A stretch of DNA of 64,000 bases from Megaustenia siamemsis. Its lineage: Eukaryota > Mollusca > Gastropoda > Stylommatophora > Ariophantidae. The stretch spans positions 57,945,592 to 58,009,591 of the forward strand of contig JAVIAB010000101.1 of NCBI GenBank assembly GCA_032433765.1, written 5' to 3'. Numbering within the stretch: position 1 is the first letter of the stretch; each line of letters starts with the position of its first letter. Made by a program: the position numbers and the translations under genes. Below the pieces are notes generated by a model. That model was not told the origin of the DNA and made no database searches. It saw only the letters and a list, made by a program, of their open reading frames with translations. Below are positions 42,130 through 53,500 of the stretch, in pieces.

Positions 42130-43030
42130 GTCTTTGATTTTCAATGTTGCTATGACAATATTGATGTTGACTGTCACTTGACTTTCTTTCACCTATCCCA
42201 GTCTATGACAATATTGATGTTGGCTGTCACTTGACTTTCTTTCACCTATCCCAGTCTATGACAATATTGATGTTGGCTGTCACTTGACTTTCTTTCACCT
42301 ATCCCAATCTATGGCAATATTGATGTTGGCTGTCACATGACTATCTTCCACCTATCCCAATCTATGGCAATATTGATGTTGGCTGTCACATGACATTCTT
42401 CCACCTTATCCCAATCTATGACAATATTGATGTTGGCTGTCACTTGACTTTCTTTCACCTATCCCAGTCTATGACAATATTGATGTTGGCTGTCACATGA
42501 CTATCTTCCACCTATCCCAGTATATGACAATGTTGATGTTGGCTATCACTTGACTTTCCTCCACCTATCCCAGTCTATGACAATATTGATATTGGCTGTC
42601 ACTTGACCTTCTTTCACCTATCCCAGTATATGACAATATTGATGTTGGCTATTACTTGACTTTCTTTCACCTATCCCAGTATATGACAATATTGATATTG
42701 GCTGTCACTTGACTTTCTTCCACCTATCTGAATCTATGACAATATTGATGTTGGCTGTCACTTGACTTTCTTCCAGCTATCCCAATCTATGACAATATTG
42801 ATGTTGGCTGTCACTTGACTTTCTTTCACCTATCCCAGTCTATGACAATGTTGCTGTGACAATGTTGATGTTGGCTGTCATTTGACTTTCCTCCACCTAT
42901 CCCAGTCTATGACAATATTGATGTTGGCCATCACTTGACTTTCTTCCACCTATCCCAGTCTATGACAATATTGATGTTGGCCGTCACTTGACTTTCTTCC
43001 ACCTATCCCAGTCTATGATAATGTTGATGT
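42130..43030. repeat. 53-bp minisatellite, ~17 units, in the intron
   Basis: Unit starting TGACAATATTGATGTTGGCT and ending CACCTATCCCAGTCTA. Units vary mildly (TTTCAC/TTCCAC). It begins right where the LINE E match ends and lies 75 bp from the splice acceptor. Confidence 0.95.
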
Positions 43031-43125
43031 TGGTTATCCTTGAATTGTACATGTTTATTATCTTTAGTCAACAATTACATTAAAAATGTTTATTTTTATT
43101 TTCAGCCAAGATTATCATATCCCAG

Positions 43126-43236
43126 TTATCTTCTGCAACTGACCAATCACAGCTAAGTTATCTTCTACAACTGACCAATCACAGCTAAGGCAACTTCTGG
43201 TATTGACCAGTCACAGCTAAGTTATTGTCCACAACT
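43126..43236 (+). repeat. 32-bp repeat with CCAAT motifs in the 5' UTR
   Basis: Three and a half units around ACTGACCAATCACAGCTAAG. Two units keep GACCAATCA (CCAAT); the third has GACCAGTCA. A TATTTATAA follows at about 43243. It could be an internal promoter, but the start site would then fall almost on the ATG. Confidence 0.75.
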
Positions 43237-43274
43237 GACTATTTATAACAAACAGCTGAAAGTGACGGTGGAGA

Positions 43275-43853
43275 ATGCTGCAGAAAGAGTTTAGCAAACT
43301 ATCAGCCTTGGTTGTGCCTTACAGCCTCAGCCTACCTAATGGCCGTCATCTCCTTGTTGATGCCATGACACAAGATCAGGTTCATGAGATGTATCTGCTT
43401 GTGCAGGAGGCTGCACAGTCTGGGCAAGGGTTTGGGGCAGATGAGTACAACAGTGAGGAGGAGTTCCTGCAGGACATTTCTGATGGCTTCCAGTTTGCTG
43501 TCATGGACAAGGACTCCGGTGAGATGGTAGCTGCCTTCATTTTGGCTATCAGCAAGTATTCTCGTGGCTGTCTTGTGGCAGACCCCTTCATCTTAGTCAA
43601 GAAAAGTCAGCGAGGCTGCAGACTGGGCTCCTTATGTCTGAACCTGTGTGTCCAGTTTGCTACAGATTTGGGCTTCTTGGGAATTTACTGTGACACTTTC
43701 AGCAATAACTCCGCCATGATTAAAATTATCGAGGGCATCCCTGGTTTCCAAAAAGTGGGTTGTCTGCCAATGGGTGGTGTCCTAAAAGATGGGTGCCTCG
43801 TCGGTACAGAGATCTACTATAAGGACCTCAGACCATCACCAGTTATGGGCTGA
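43275..43853 (+). CDS. GNAT-family N-acetyltransferase, 192 aa
   Basis: Predicted to transfer acetyl from acetyl-CoA to an amine; substrate unknown. Residues ~25-180 form one GNAT fold: helical N-terminal part (MTQDQVHEMYLLVQEAA, 31-47), an insert with GFGADEYNSEEEFLQDI, strands FAVMDKDSGEMVAAFIL (74-90) and CLVADPFILVKKSQRG (99-114), the acetyl-CoA loop QRGCRLG (112-118), helix LCLNLCVQFATDLGF, strand GIYCDTF, then N145-S-A-M-I-K-I-I and PGFQKVG near the C-terminus. The loop departs from the Q/RxxGxG/A consensus (R116 where G is usual), so cofactor binding may be altered. No signal peptide or membrane segment; probably cytosolic or nuclear. The CDS is intronless. Codon use is more GC-rich than the flanks, supporting real coding. 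Confidence 0.9.
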   Translation: MLQKEFSKLSALVVPYSLSLPNGRHLLVDAMTQDQVHEMYLLVQEAAQSGQGFGADEYNSEEEFLQDISDGFQFAVMDKDSGEMVAAFILAISKYSRGCLVADPFILVKKSQRGCRLGSLCLNLCVQFATDLGFLGIYCDTFSNNSAMIKIIEGIPGFQKVGCLPMGGVLKDGCLVGTEIYYKDLRPSPVMG

Positions 43854-44501
43854 CAACATTGCCAGTATCCAAAGTGACCAACACCCAAAGATGGTCTGCA
43901 TGAAATCCTAAGGTGCCCAGTACTCCAAAGTTACAAGTGACAGCTTCTCTACTGCCAGATTTCTTGAACATTATGCTTCAAGAGCACCAACTCACATAGG
44001 TGAACTTACCTTCAAGGAATGTCTGCTTGCAAAGGGGTGCACCTTCCCAGAGAGTTGCATGTTGGAACGTTGTGTGATCCTGTGGTTACAGCAGTTGATC
44101 GGTCTGTGAAACTATCTGGTGAGCAGATAAGCAATATGAATAATTGACATGACAAACAAATTTGTGTGATTATTAAGTACAAAGATTAGTCTGTGAAATC
44201 GTCTGGTACAGCAGATTGACCTACTCAATGCAAGACAATCTGATAAATCCAAAGTCCACAATGAACCTTAATTCTGTCCAAGAGTGGAATGATCATGAAC
44301 ATTCTGCCACTGTTGTCATCTGTGATTTGCCATTAAAAATATGTGCACAGAGCAGAACAGATTTTTGTTCTTCAAATTGCTACATTTTATTGTTTTGTTA
44401 TATATCAGTGAACAATTCAGAAGTGACTACTATCATTTTATTGTTTTGTTTCTTAACCCTTTTACACAGAAATACAATATTTGAAAACTTCCATACAATG
44501 A

Positions 44502-44507
44502 AATAAA
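44502..44507 (+). terminator. Polyadenylation signal of the acetyltransferase gene
   Basis: AATAAA within GAAATAAATAAAATT, about 650 bp after the stop, followed by AT-rich sequence. Confidence 0.6.
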
Positions 44508-44525
44508 TAAAATTAAAATGAATTT

Positions 44526-44899
44526 TATGTTTCCACAAATACTGTAAACATCAAGTTATTGTGCTTTTTTCTTATTTTAAAAATAGTATATTAGAAATAT
44601 ACAATTATATGGCAAGAATATATTAAAAATTTTTTATAATATATTATAAATATACAAAATATAACAGGTCCAGCAAACAAATTAAAGATTTATAAGAAAC
44701 AGAAGTAATAAAAAAAAAAGCCCAAACAGTCAGGCTAGGGAAGTGAATATATACCATCTGAAACCATCAAAGTTTGACAGGACGGAGTATAGGGGCTAAA
44801 ATGGAAATCTTTATCAGCAAATAAAGACAAGTGCCATTTGGTTCAATAAAAGCTATTGTTGTGTCCATCTAGTAAAACAAGGGCAATAAAAAAGAATAT
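44526..44899. other. No recognisable feature
   Basis: Very AT-rich sequence downstream of the gene. Confidence 0.5.
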
Positions 44900-45640
44900 A
44901 AGAGAAATTAATAGAAACAATATCTATCCCTATGTTGTGCTACCAGTGTCAGACATGGACAGTTTTTGAAAGACGTAAACATAAAACAAGAACATGTGAA
45001 ATGAAACATGTAAGTAAATCCGTAGACAAAAAAATAACAAATATTAGAAATGGGGCTTTGAGAAAAATGGTGGGCATAATGCCAGTTATTGACCATATTA
45101 ACACATTCTGTACCACAAACAGCAAATTGCAGCTCTAGTAACCAGTATGGGACACCCAGGGACAGGGTATTGTGGCTTTTAATTTATTGATGTTTCCAAA
45201 ATTACTTCCCATAAAACCTTGCAGTTTTCTTATTTAACATTTTTTTCTAATTTTGTGAACAAAATGTCAGAACAAACCATTTTAGATCAATTTTAATTTA
45301 TATTCTTGCTGTTATTTCACATTTTTTTTAAACTAAAGAAAAATGGTCTGGCCACAGAGTATTGAGCCCCTTAGGTAGCGAATGTGTTCAACAACAAAGA
45401 ATCAAATGGTTAGGACATCTGACCAGAATGAAATCCAATGAACATATGGATCTCCAGAATACTTCATGAAAATATCCAATGACAGAGCAATCAGAAAGAA
45501 ATAGATAGACGGAATCAAAGAGACAATAGGTAGATTTTACATGACAACAATTCAAACAAAGAAGGTCAGAAAATCACACATTACTCCTCTCTGTGATTCT
45601 ATGAGCACAAGTAGTAGGATAAAAGAGAAAGTAGATTTAC
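44900..45640 (+). mobile_element. LINE family G, 3' coding remnant
   Basis: Encodes CYQCQTWTVFERRKHKTRTC, EMKHVSK and KITNIRNGALRKMVGIMP, then after about 200 bp of unmatched sequence VQQQRIKWLGHLTRMKSNEH. The order is that of LINE post-RT regions (YG..TWT - EM..LR - R..WLGH..RM). Heavily decayed. Confidence 0.7.
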
Positions 45641-46245
45641 AAATACTGCACGTTTCTGTACGTTCACTACAGCCGCACTTGGTTGCAGTTTCCTTTTCGT
45701 TTTGACCTCTGTTTACTCACAGGATACATAATTTTGGTTTTCTTTAACACATTTCGATTGTTTTTGTTTTGGTTTTTTCATTATTAGTTTTGAGTGTGTG
45801 TTTTTTTGTTTGTTCCCACTGAAGGCCTATTGGGCTGAAACGTCGTTTAGTCTGTGTCTTTCACTTATCACGTAAAGCTTCTTACATACCATTTTTTTCT
45901 ATTTTTTAATTTTCCTTAGATTTACAAATGTAGCACTAAAATCAATCAGCATCAACAGAACTTCAGTCTGTATCAGCAGAACTTTTCAACTAAGATTAAC
46001 TTCTCTGATTAGCTTCTCAGCAATAAAAAAAAAAAACACAATTCTGTAAGTAAATCTGATACAACAAGAATTGCTCAGCCAATTACTTTGTAAACAACAC
46101 CTAACATTGCTCTTCTGATCATTTCAATTTCTCTGCTTGAGACTTCTCATGAAATGTTTCAACTGCTTCGCCTGTATAGAGAGACATGACAAAATATGAG
46201 AACCATTGAACCATACATCCCTCTGTGAGAGGACAGCTAATGTGT
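45641..46245. other. No gene recognised
   Basis: CACTGAAGGCCTATTGGGCT followed by GAAACGTCG near 45817 is a small hairpin also present, in variant form, at 22036-22066. Otherwise nothing. Confidence 0.45.
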
Positions 46246-46670
46246 ACACAGTTGACCTTTCAAATTAATGAACTTTAATGTGCATTGACCCATCAAATTA
46301 ATGAACTTTAATGTGCATTGACCTGTCAAATTAATGAACTTTAATGTGCATTGACCTGTCAAATTAATGACTTTAATGTGCATTGACCTGTCAAATTAAT
46401 GAACTTTAATGTGCATTGACCCGTCAAATTAATGAACTTTAATGTGCATTGACCTGTCAAATTAATGAACTTTAATGTGCATTGACCCATCAAATTAATG
46501 AACTTTAATGTGCATTGACCCATCAATTAATGAACTTTAATGTGCATTGACCCATCAAATTAATGAACTTTAATGTGCATTGACCTGTCAAATTAATGAA
46601 CTTTAATGTGCATTGACCTGCCAAATTAATGAACTTTAATGTGCATTGACCTGTCAAATTAATTAACTTG
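46246..46670. repeat. 33-bp minisatellite, ~13 units
   Basis: Unit GTCAAATTAATGAACTTT plus AATGTGCATTGACCT, very uniform, with two units shortened by 1 bp. Confidence 0.95.
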
Positions 46671-47159
46671 ACTGTGTATTGGCCTATTAAGATAAGGCCA
46701 TTAAAAGGTGTCACTGCAAAATTCCAACAAGACGGCAGTTTTGTTTAAATTGTTACGGCAATAATACCCTCCTCATAACCAAAACTCAACATTGTGATGT
46801 CCTTTTAACATTCTTTGAAATAAAAAGTGATGTTTATATCTAAATAGTGAATTGTTTTCTCTATTGCACATTGATTGCATGATGTAGCTCCATATTGTGG
46901 ACAGTCATTAGTTCAGTGTGGTCATTGAATGAGCATGACAGTAGATTACAAGCCAAATCTTTGTCAATGTTAGCATCATGATTGTAGAAGTTAGATTGTA
47001 GTAATATATAAATTGTAACAAAACTGTGATTGTATAAAATAACTTACCCGTGGCATGTCCACCCTGTGATCAACCACATAAACAGTAGAACGTCAACTTT
47101 TTGACCGTCCAAAGCTCATTGACATCAGAGCAACTCTTTTTCCTCAAAACCTGATAAAT
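46671..47159. other. No recognisable feature
   Basis: AT-rich, nothing supportable. Confidence 0.5.
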
Positions 47160-47530
47160 GGAGCTGCGATAGCTCAGTGGTTAGTGAACTGGACTACAAA
47201 AGAGAAGGAGTAGATTCGATCCCAACCGACGCTTCCGGTTCACACAGCCTTAAATGGTACCTGATTTTTTTCTGGGAAAGTAAAGCAGCAGCAGGATTCG
47301 GCTCCCTCAATGAGATTGAGCTGCTTGCACAGAACAGAGACAAGTGGCGAGATTTGATAAAATATCCTTACAAGAAAACTGCTAGAACAAAATTTCAGAT
47401 AGGAGAAGGTGTATCTTGGTCTACGCACGATGGGCCGGCTACGGCTCAAAAGGTCAATAGATAGATAGATAGATAGATAGAAAGCAGCACGGGCGTAATA
47501 CCGACATAATGACATCTTCTGCTCGGCCCA
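47160..47530 (+). mobile_element. SINE1, tRNA-derived, split by a nested LINE
   Basis: Head with A box TAGCTCAGTGG and B-box remnant GATTCGATCCC. The body (TTCCGGTTCACACAGCC, TTTTTTTCTGGGAAAGTAAAG) continues after the insertion with CACGGGCGTAATACCGACA, as in the intact SINE1 at 21157-21465. Confidence 0.9.
47291..47480 (+). mobile_element. LINE 3' end nested in SINE1, 9-bp target duplication
   Basis: AAAGCAGCA at 47282-47290 is repeated at 47481-47489. The 190-bp insert encodes LNEIELLAQNRDKWRDLIKY and GVSWSTHDGPATAQKVNR then a stop and a (GATA)n tail (47459-47480). Textbook 5'-truncated target-primed insertion. Its terminal sequence resembles the 3' end of the insert at 62002-62244. Confidence 0.93.
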
Positions 47531-47599
47531 CCCACGATTTGCCTCTTCTTAGCCTGGCACCTTTCCCTGTGTTGAACACGTGGTGCAAAGGTTTCTTGA

Positions 47600-50500
47600 G
47601 ACCGTCTTCTTCTGTTGTCATGTTCTAGTCTCTCTGATGTCTTGAGACCGTCTTCTTCTCTTGTCATGTTCTAGTCTCTCTGGTGTCTGGACCGTCTTCT
47701 TCTGTTGTCATGTTCTAGTCTCTCTGATGTCTTGAGACCATCTTCTTTTGTTGTCATGTTCTAGTCTCTCTGATGTCTTGAGACCATCTTCTTCTGTTGT
47801 CATGTTCTAGTCTCTCTGATGTCTTGAGACCGTCTTCTTTTGTTGTCATGTTCTAGTCTCTCTGATGTCTTGAGACCATCTTCTTCTGTTGTCATGTTCT
47901 AGTCTCTCTGATGTCTTGAGACCATCTTCTTCTGTTGTCATGTTCTAGTTTCTCTGATGTCTTGAGACCATCTTCTTTTGTTGTCATGTTCTAGTCTCTC
48001 TGATGTCTTGAGACCGTCTTCTTCTGTTGTCATGTTCTAGTCTGTCTGATGTCTTGAGATCGTCTTTTTTTTTGTCATGTTCTAGTCTCTCTGGTGTCTT
48101 GAGACCGTCTTCTTCTGTTGTCATGTTCTAGTCTCTCTGATGTCTTGAGATTGTCTTCTTCTGTTGTCATGTTCTAATTTCTCTGATGTCCTTGAGACCG
48201 TCTTCTTCTGTTGTCATGTTCTAGTTTCTCTGATGTCTTGAGACCGTCTTCTTCTGTTGTCATGTTCTAGTCTCTCTGATGTCTTGAGACCGTCTTCTTC
48301 TCTTGTCATGTTCTAGTCTCTCTGGTGTCTTGAGACCGTCTTCTTCTGTTGTCATGTTCTAGTCTCTCTGATGTCTTGAGACCATCTTCTTTTGTTGTCA
48401 TGTTCTAGTCTCTCTGATGTCTTGAACCATCTTCTTCTGTTGTCATGTTCTAGTCTCTTTGATGTCTTGAGACCGTCTTCTTTTGTTGTCATGTTCTAGT
48501 CTCTCTGATGTCTTGAGACCATCTTCTTCTGTTGTCATGTTCTAGTCTCTCTGATGTCTTGAGACCATCTTCTTCTGTTGTCATGTTCTAGTTTCTCTGA
48601 TGTCTTGAGACCATCTTCTTTTGTTGTCATGTTCTAGTCTCTCTGATGTCTTGAAACCGTCTTCTTCTGTTGTCATGTTCTAGTCTGTCTGATGTCTTGA
48701 GATCGTCTTTTTTTTTGTCATGTTCTTGTCTCTCTGGTGTCTTGAGACCGTCTTCTTCTGTTGTCATGTTCTAGTCTCTCTGATGTCTTGAGATTGTCTT
48801 CTTCTGTTGTCATGTTCTAATTTCTCTGATGTCTTGAGACCGTCTTCTTCTGTTGTCATGTTCTAGTTTCTCTGATGTCTTGAGACCGTCTTCTTCTGTT
48901 GTCATGTTCTAGTCTCTCTGATGTCTTGAGACCGTCTTCTTCTGTTGTCATGTTTCTAGTCTCTCTGATGTCTTGAGATCGTCTTCTTATGTTGTCATGT
49001 TTCTAGTCTCTCTGATGTCTTGAGATCGTCTTCTTCTGTTGTCATGTTCTAGTTTCTCTGATGTCTTGAGACCGTCTTCTTCTGTTGTCATGTTCTAGTC
49101 TCTCTGGTGTTTTGAGACCATCTTCTTCTGTTGTTATGTTCTAGTCTCTCTGATGTCTTGAGACTGCCTTCTTCTGTTGTCATTTTTCTAGTCTCTCTTG
49201 TGTCTTGAGACGTCTTCTTCTGTTGTCATGTTCTAGTCTCTCTGATGTCTTGAGACCATCTTCTTCTGTTGTCATGTTCTAGTCTCTCTGATGTCTTGAG
49301 ACCGTCTTCTTCTGTTGTCATGTTCTAGTCTCTCTGGTGTCTTGAGACCGTCTTCTTCTGTTGTCATGTTCAAGTCTCTCTGATGTCTTGAGACCGTCTT
49401 CTTCTGTTGTCATGTTCTAGTCTCTCAGGTTTGTTGAGATCGTCTTCTTCTGTTGTCATGTTCTAGTCTCTCTGGTGTCTTGAGACCATCTTCTTCTGTT
49501 GTCATGTTCTAGTTTCTTTGATGTCTTGAGACCGTCTTCTTCTGTTGTCATGTTCTAATCTCTCTGATGTCTTGAGACCACCTTCTTCTTTTGTGTTGTT
49601 CTAGTCTCTCAGGTGTCTTGAGACCGACTTCTTGTTGTCATGTTCTAGTCTCTCTGGTGTCTTGAGACCGTCTTCTTCTCTTGTCATGTTCTAGTCTCTC
49701 TGGTGTCTTGAGACCGCCTTCTTCTGTTGTCATGTTCTAGTCTCTCTGGTGTCTTGAGACCGTCTTCTTCTCTTGTCATGTTCTAGTCTCTCAGGTGTCT
49801 TGAGACCGACTTCTTCTCTTGTCATGTTCTAGTCTCTCTGATGTCTTGAGACCGACTTCTTCTGTTGTTATGTTCTAGTCTCTCAGGTGTCTTGAGACCG
49901 ACTTCTTCTCTTGTCATGTTCTAGTCTCTCTGATGTCTTGAGACCGACTTCTTCTGTTGTTATGTTCTAGTCTCTAGGTGTCTTGAGACCGTCTTCTTCT
50001 GTTGTCATGTTCTAGTCCATCTGTTGTCTTGAAGACCACCTTCTTCTGTTGTCATGTTCTAGTCTCTCTGGTGTCTTGAGACCACCTTCTTCTGTTGTCA
50101 TCTTTTAGTCTCTCTGGTGTCTTGAGACCGTCTTCTTCTGTTGTCATGTTCTAGTCTCTCTGGTGTCTTGAGACCGTCTTCTTCTGTTGTCATGTTCTAG
50201 TCTGTCTGATGTCTTGAGATCGTCTTCTTCTGTTGTCATGTTCTAGTCTCTCTGGTGTCTTGAGACCGACTTCTTCTGTTGTCATCTTTTAGTCTCTCTG
50301 GTGTCTTGAGACCGACTTCTTCTGTTGTCATGTTCTAGTCTCTGGTGTCTTGAGACCACCTTCCTCTGTTGTCATGTTCTAGTTTCTCTGATGTCTTGAG
50401 ACCGTCTTCTTCTCTTGTCATGTTCTAGTCTCTCTGGTGTCTTGAGACCACCTTCTTCTGTTGTGTTGTTCTAGTCTATCTGGTGTCTTGAGACCGACTT

Positions 50501-53500
50501 CTTCTGTTATCATGTTCTAGTCTCTCTGGTGTCTTGAGACCGACTTCTTCTGTTATCATGTTCTAGTCTATCTGGTGTCTTGAGACCCTCTTCTTCTGTT
50601 GTGTTGTTCTAATCTATCTGGTGTCTTGAGACCGACTTCTTCTGTTATCATGTTCTAGTCTATCTGGTGTCTTGAGACCGACTTCTTCTGTTGTGTTGTT
50701 CTAGTCTCTCTGGTGTCTTGAGACCGTCTTCTTCTCTTGTCATGTTCTAGTCTCTCTGGTGTCTTGAGACCGCCTTCTTCTGTTGTCATGTTCTAGTCTC
50801 TCTGGTGTCTTGAGACCGTCTTCTTCTGTTGTCATGTTCTAGTCTCTCTGGTGTCTTGAGACCGCCTTCTTCTGTTGTCATGTTCTAGTCTCTCTGATGT
50901 CTTGAGACCGTCTTCTTCTGTTGTCATGTTCTAGTCTGTCTGATGTCTTGAGATCGTCTTTTTTTTTGTCATGTTTAGTCTCTCTGGTGTCTTGAGACCG
51001 TCTTCTTCTGTTGTCATGTTCTAGTCTCTCTGATGTCTTGAGATTGTCTTCTTCTGTTGTCATGTTCTAATTTCTCTGATGTCTTGAGACCGTCTTCTTC
51101 TGTTGTCATGTTCTAGTTTCTCTGATGTCTTGAGACCGTCTTCTTCTGTTGTCATGTTCTAGTCTCTCTGATGTCTTGAGACCGTCTTCTTCTCTTGTCA
51201 TGTTCTAGTCTCTCTGGTGTCTTGAGACCGTCTTCTTCTGTTGTCATGTTCTAGTCTCTCTGATGTCTTGAGACCATCTTCTTTTGTTGTCATGTTCTAG
51301 TCTCTCTGATGTCTTGAGACCATCTTCTTCTGTTGTCATGTTCTAGTCTCTCTGATGTCTTGAGACCGTCTTCTTTTGTTGTCATGTTCTAGTCTCTCTG
51401 ATGTCTTGAGACCATCTTCTTCTGTTGTCATGTTCTAGTCTCTCTGATGTCTTGAGACCATCTTCTTCTGTTGTCATGTTCTAGTTTCTCTGATGTCTTG
51501 AGACCATCTTCTTTTGTTGTCATGTTCTAGTCTCTCTGATGTCTTGAGACCGTCTTCTTCTGTTGTCATGTTCTAGTCTGTCTGATGTCTTGAGATCGTC
51601 TTTTTTTTTGTCATGTTCTAGTCTCTCTGGTGTCTTGAGACCGTCTTCTTCTGTTGTCATGTTCTAGTCTCTCTGATGTCTTGAGATTGTCTTCTTCTGT
51701 TGTCATGTCTAATTTCTCTGATGTCTTGAGACCGTCTTCTTCTGTTGTCATGTTCTAGTTTCTCTGATGTCTTGAGACCGTCTTCTTCTGTTGTCATGTT
51801 CTAGTCTCTCTGATGTCTTGAGACCGTCTTCTTCTCTTGTCATGTTCTAGTCTCTCTGGTGTCTTGAGACCGTCTTCTTCTGTTGTCATGTTCTAGTCTC
51901 TCTGATGTCTTGAGACCATCTTCTTTTGTTGTCATGTTCTAGTCTCTCTGATGTCTTGAGACCATCTTCTTCTGTTGTCATGTTCTAGTCTCTTTGATGT
52001 CTTGAGACCGTCTTCTTTTGTTGTCATGTTCTAGTCTCTCTGATGTCTTGAGACCATCTTCTTCTGTTGTCATGTTCTAGTCTCTCTGATGTCTTGAGAC
52101 CATCTTCTTCTGTTGTCATGTTCTAGTTTCTCTGATGTCTTGAGACCATCTTCTTTTGTTGTCATGTTCTAGTCTCTCTGATGTCTTGAACCGTCTTCTT
52201 CTGTTGTCATGTTCTAGTCTGTCTGATGTCTTGAGATCGTCTTTTTTTTTGTCATGTTCTTGTCTCTCTGGTGTCTTGAGACCGTCTTCTTCTGTTGTCA
52301 TGTTCTAGTCTCTCTGATGTCTTGAGATTGTCTTCTTCTGTTGTCATGTTCTAATTTCTCTGATGTCTTGAGACCGTCTTCTTCTGTTGTCATGTTCTAG
52401 TTTCTCTGATGTCTTGAGACCGTCTTCTTCTGTTGTCATGTTCTAGTCTCTCTGATGTCTTGAGACCGTCTTCTTCTGTTGTCATGTTTCTAGTCTCTCT
52501 GATGTCTTGAGATCGTCTTCTTATGTTGTCATGTTCTAGTCTCTCTGATGTCTTGAGATCGTCTTCTTCTGTTGTCATGTTCTAGTTTCTCTGATGTCTT
52601 GAGACCGTCTTCTTCTGTTGTCATGTTCTAGTCTCTCTGGTGTTTTGAGACCATCTTCTTCTGTTGTTATGTTTCTAGTCTCTCTGATGTCTTGAGACTG
52701 CCTTCTTCTGTTGTCATTTTCTAGTCTCTCTTGTGTCTTGAGACCGTCTTCTTCTGTTGTCATGTTCTAGTCTCTCTGATGTCTTGAGACCATCTCTTCT
52801 GTTGTCATGTTCTAGTCTCTCTGATGTCTTGAGACCGTCTTCTTCTGTTGTCATGTTCTAGTCTCTCTGGTGTCTTGAGACCGTCTTCTTCTGTTGTCAT
52901 GTTCAAGTCTCTCTGATGTCTTGAGACCGTCTTCTTCTGTTGTCATGTTCTAGTCTCTCAGGTTTGTTGAGATCGTCTTCTTCTGTTGTCATGTTCTAGT
53001 CTCTCTGGTGTCTTGAGACCATCTTCTTCTGTTGTCATGTTCTAGTTTCTTTGATGTCTTGAGACCGTCTTCTTCTGTTGTCATGTTCTAATCTCTCTGA
53101 TGTCTTGAGACCACCTTCTTCTTTTGTGTTGTTCTAGTCTCTCAGGTGTCTTGAGACCGACTTCTTGTTGTCATGTTCTAGTCTCTCTGGTGTCTTGAGA
53201 CCGTCTTCTTCTCTTGTCATGTTCTAGTCTCTCTGGTGTCTTGAGACCGCCTTCTTCTGTTGTCATGTTCTAGTCTCTCTGGTGTCTTGAGACCGTCTTC
53301 TTCTCTTGTCATGTTCTAGTCTCTCAGGTGTCTTGAGACCGACTTCTTCTCTTGTCATGTTCTAGTCTCTCTGATGTCTTGAGACCGACTTCTTCTGTTG
53401 TTATGTTCTAGTCTCTCAGGTGTCTTGAGACCGACTTCTTCTCTTGTCATGTTCTAGTCTCTCTGATGTCTTGAGACCGACTTCTTCTGTTGTTATGTTC

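Larger units (their letters stand above)
41305..43105 (+). other. Predicted 5'-UTR intron, 1.8 kb
   Basis: Donor GTAAGT at 41305; acceptor TTTTTATTTTCAG ending at 43105, with a good pyrimidine tract. It contains a LINE E fragment and a 53-bp minisatellite, about 60% of its length. Confidence 0.65.
43106..44525 (+). other. Predicted exon 2 (5' UTR end, CDS, 3' UTR)
   Basis: Starts after the CAG acceptor and ends about 20 bp after AATAAA. All frames upstream of 43275 are closed, so translation starts at the annotated ATG. Confidence 0.6.

Noticed and set aside
44216..44506. 96-aa ORF downstream of the acetyltransferase
   Set aside because: Lies in the predicted 3' UTR, AT-rich composition, no motif.
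47159..47235. tRNA gene (good A and B boxes)
   Set aside because: No cloverleaf with acceptor and anticodon stems can be drawn, and the sequence continues as the SINE1 body; it is a SINE head. The same applies near 11310, 16640, 21440 and 24066.
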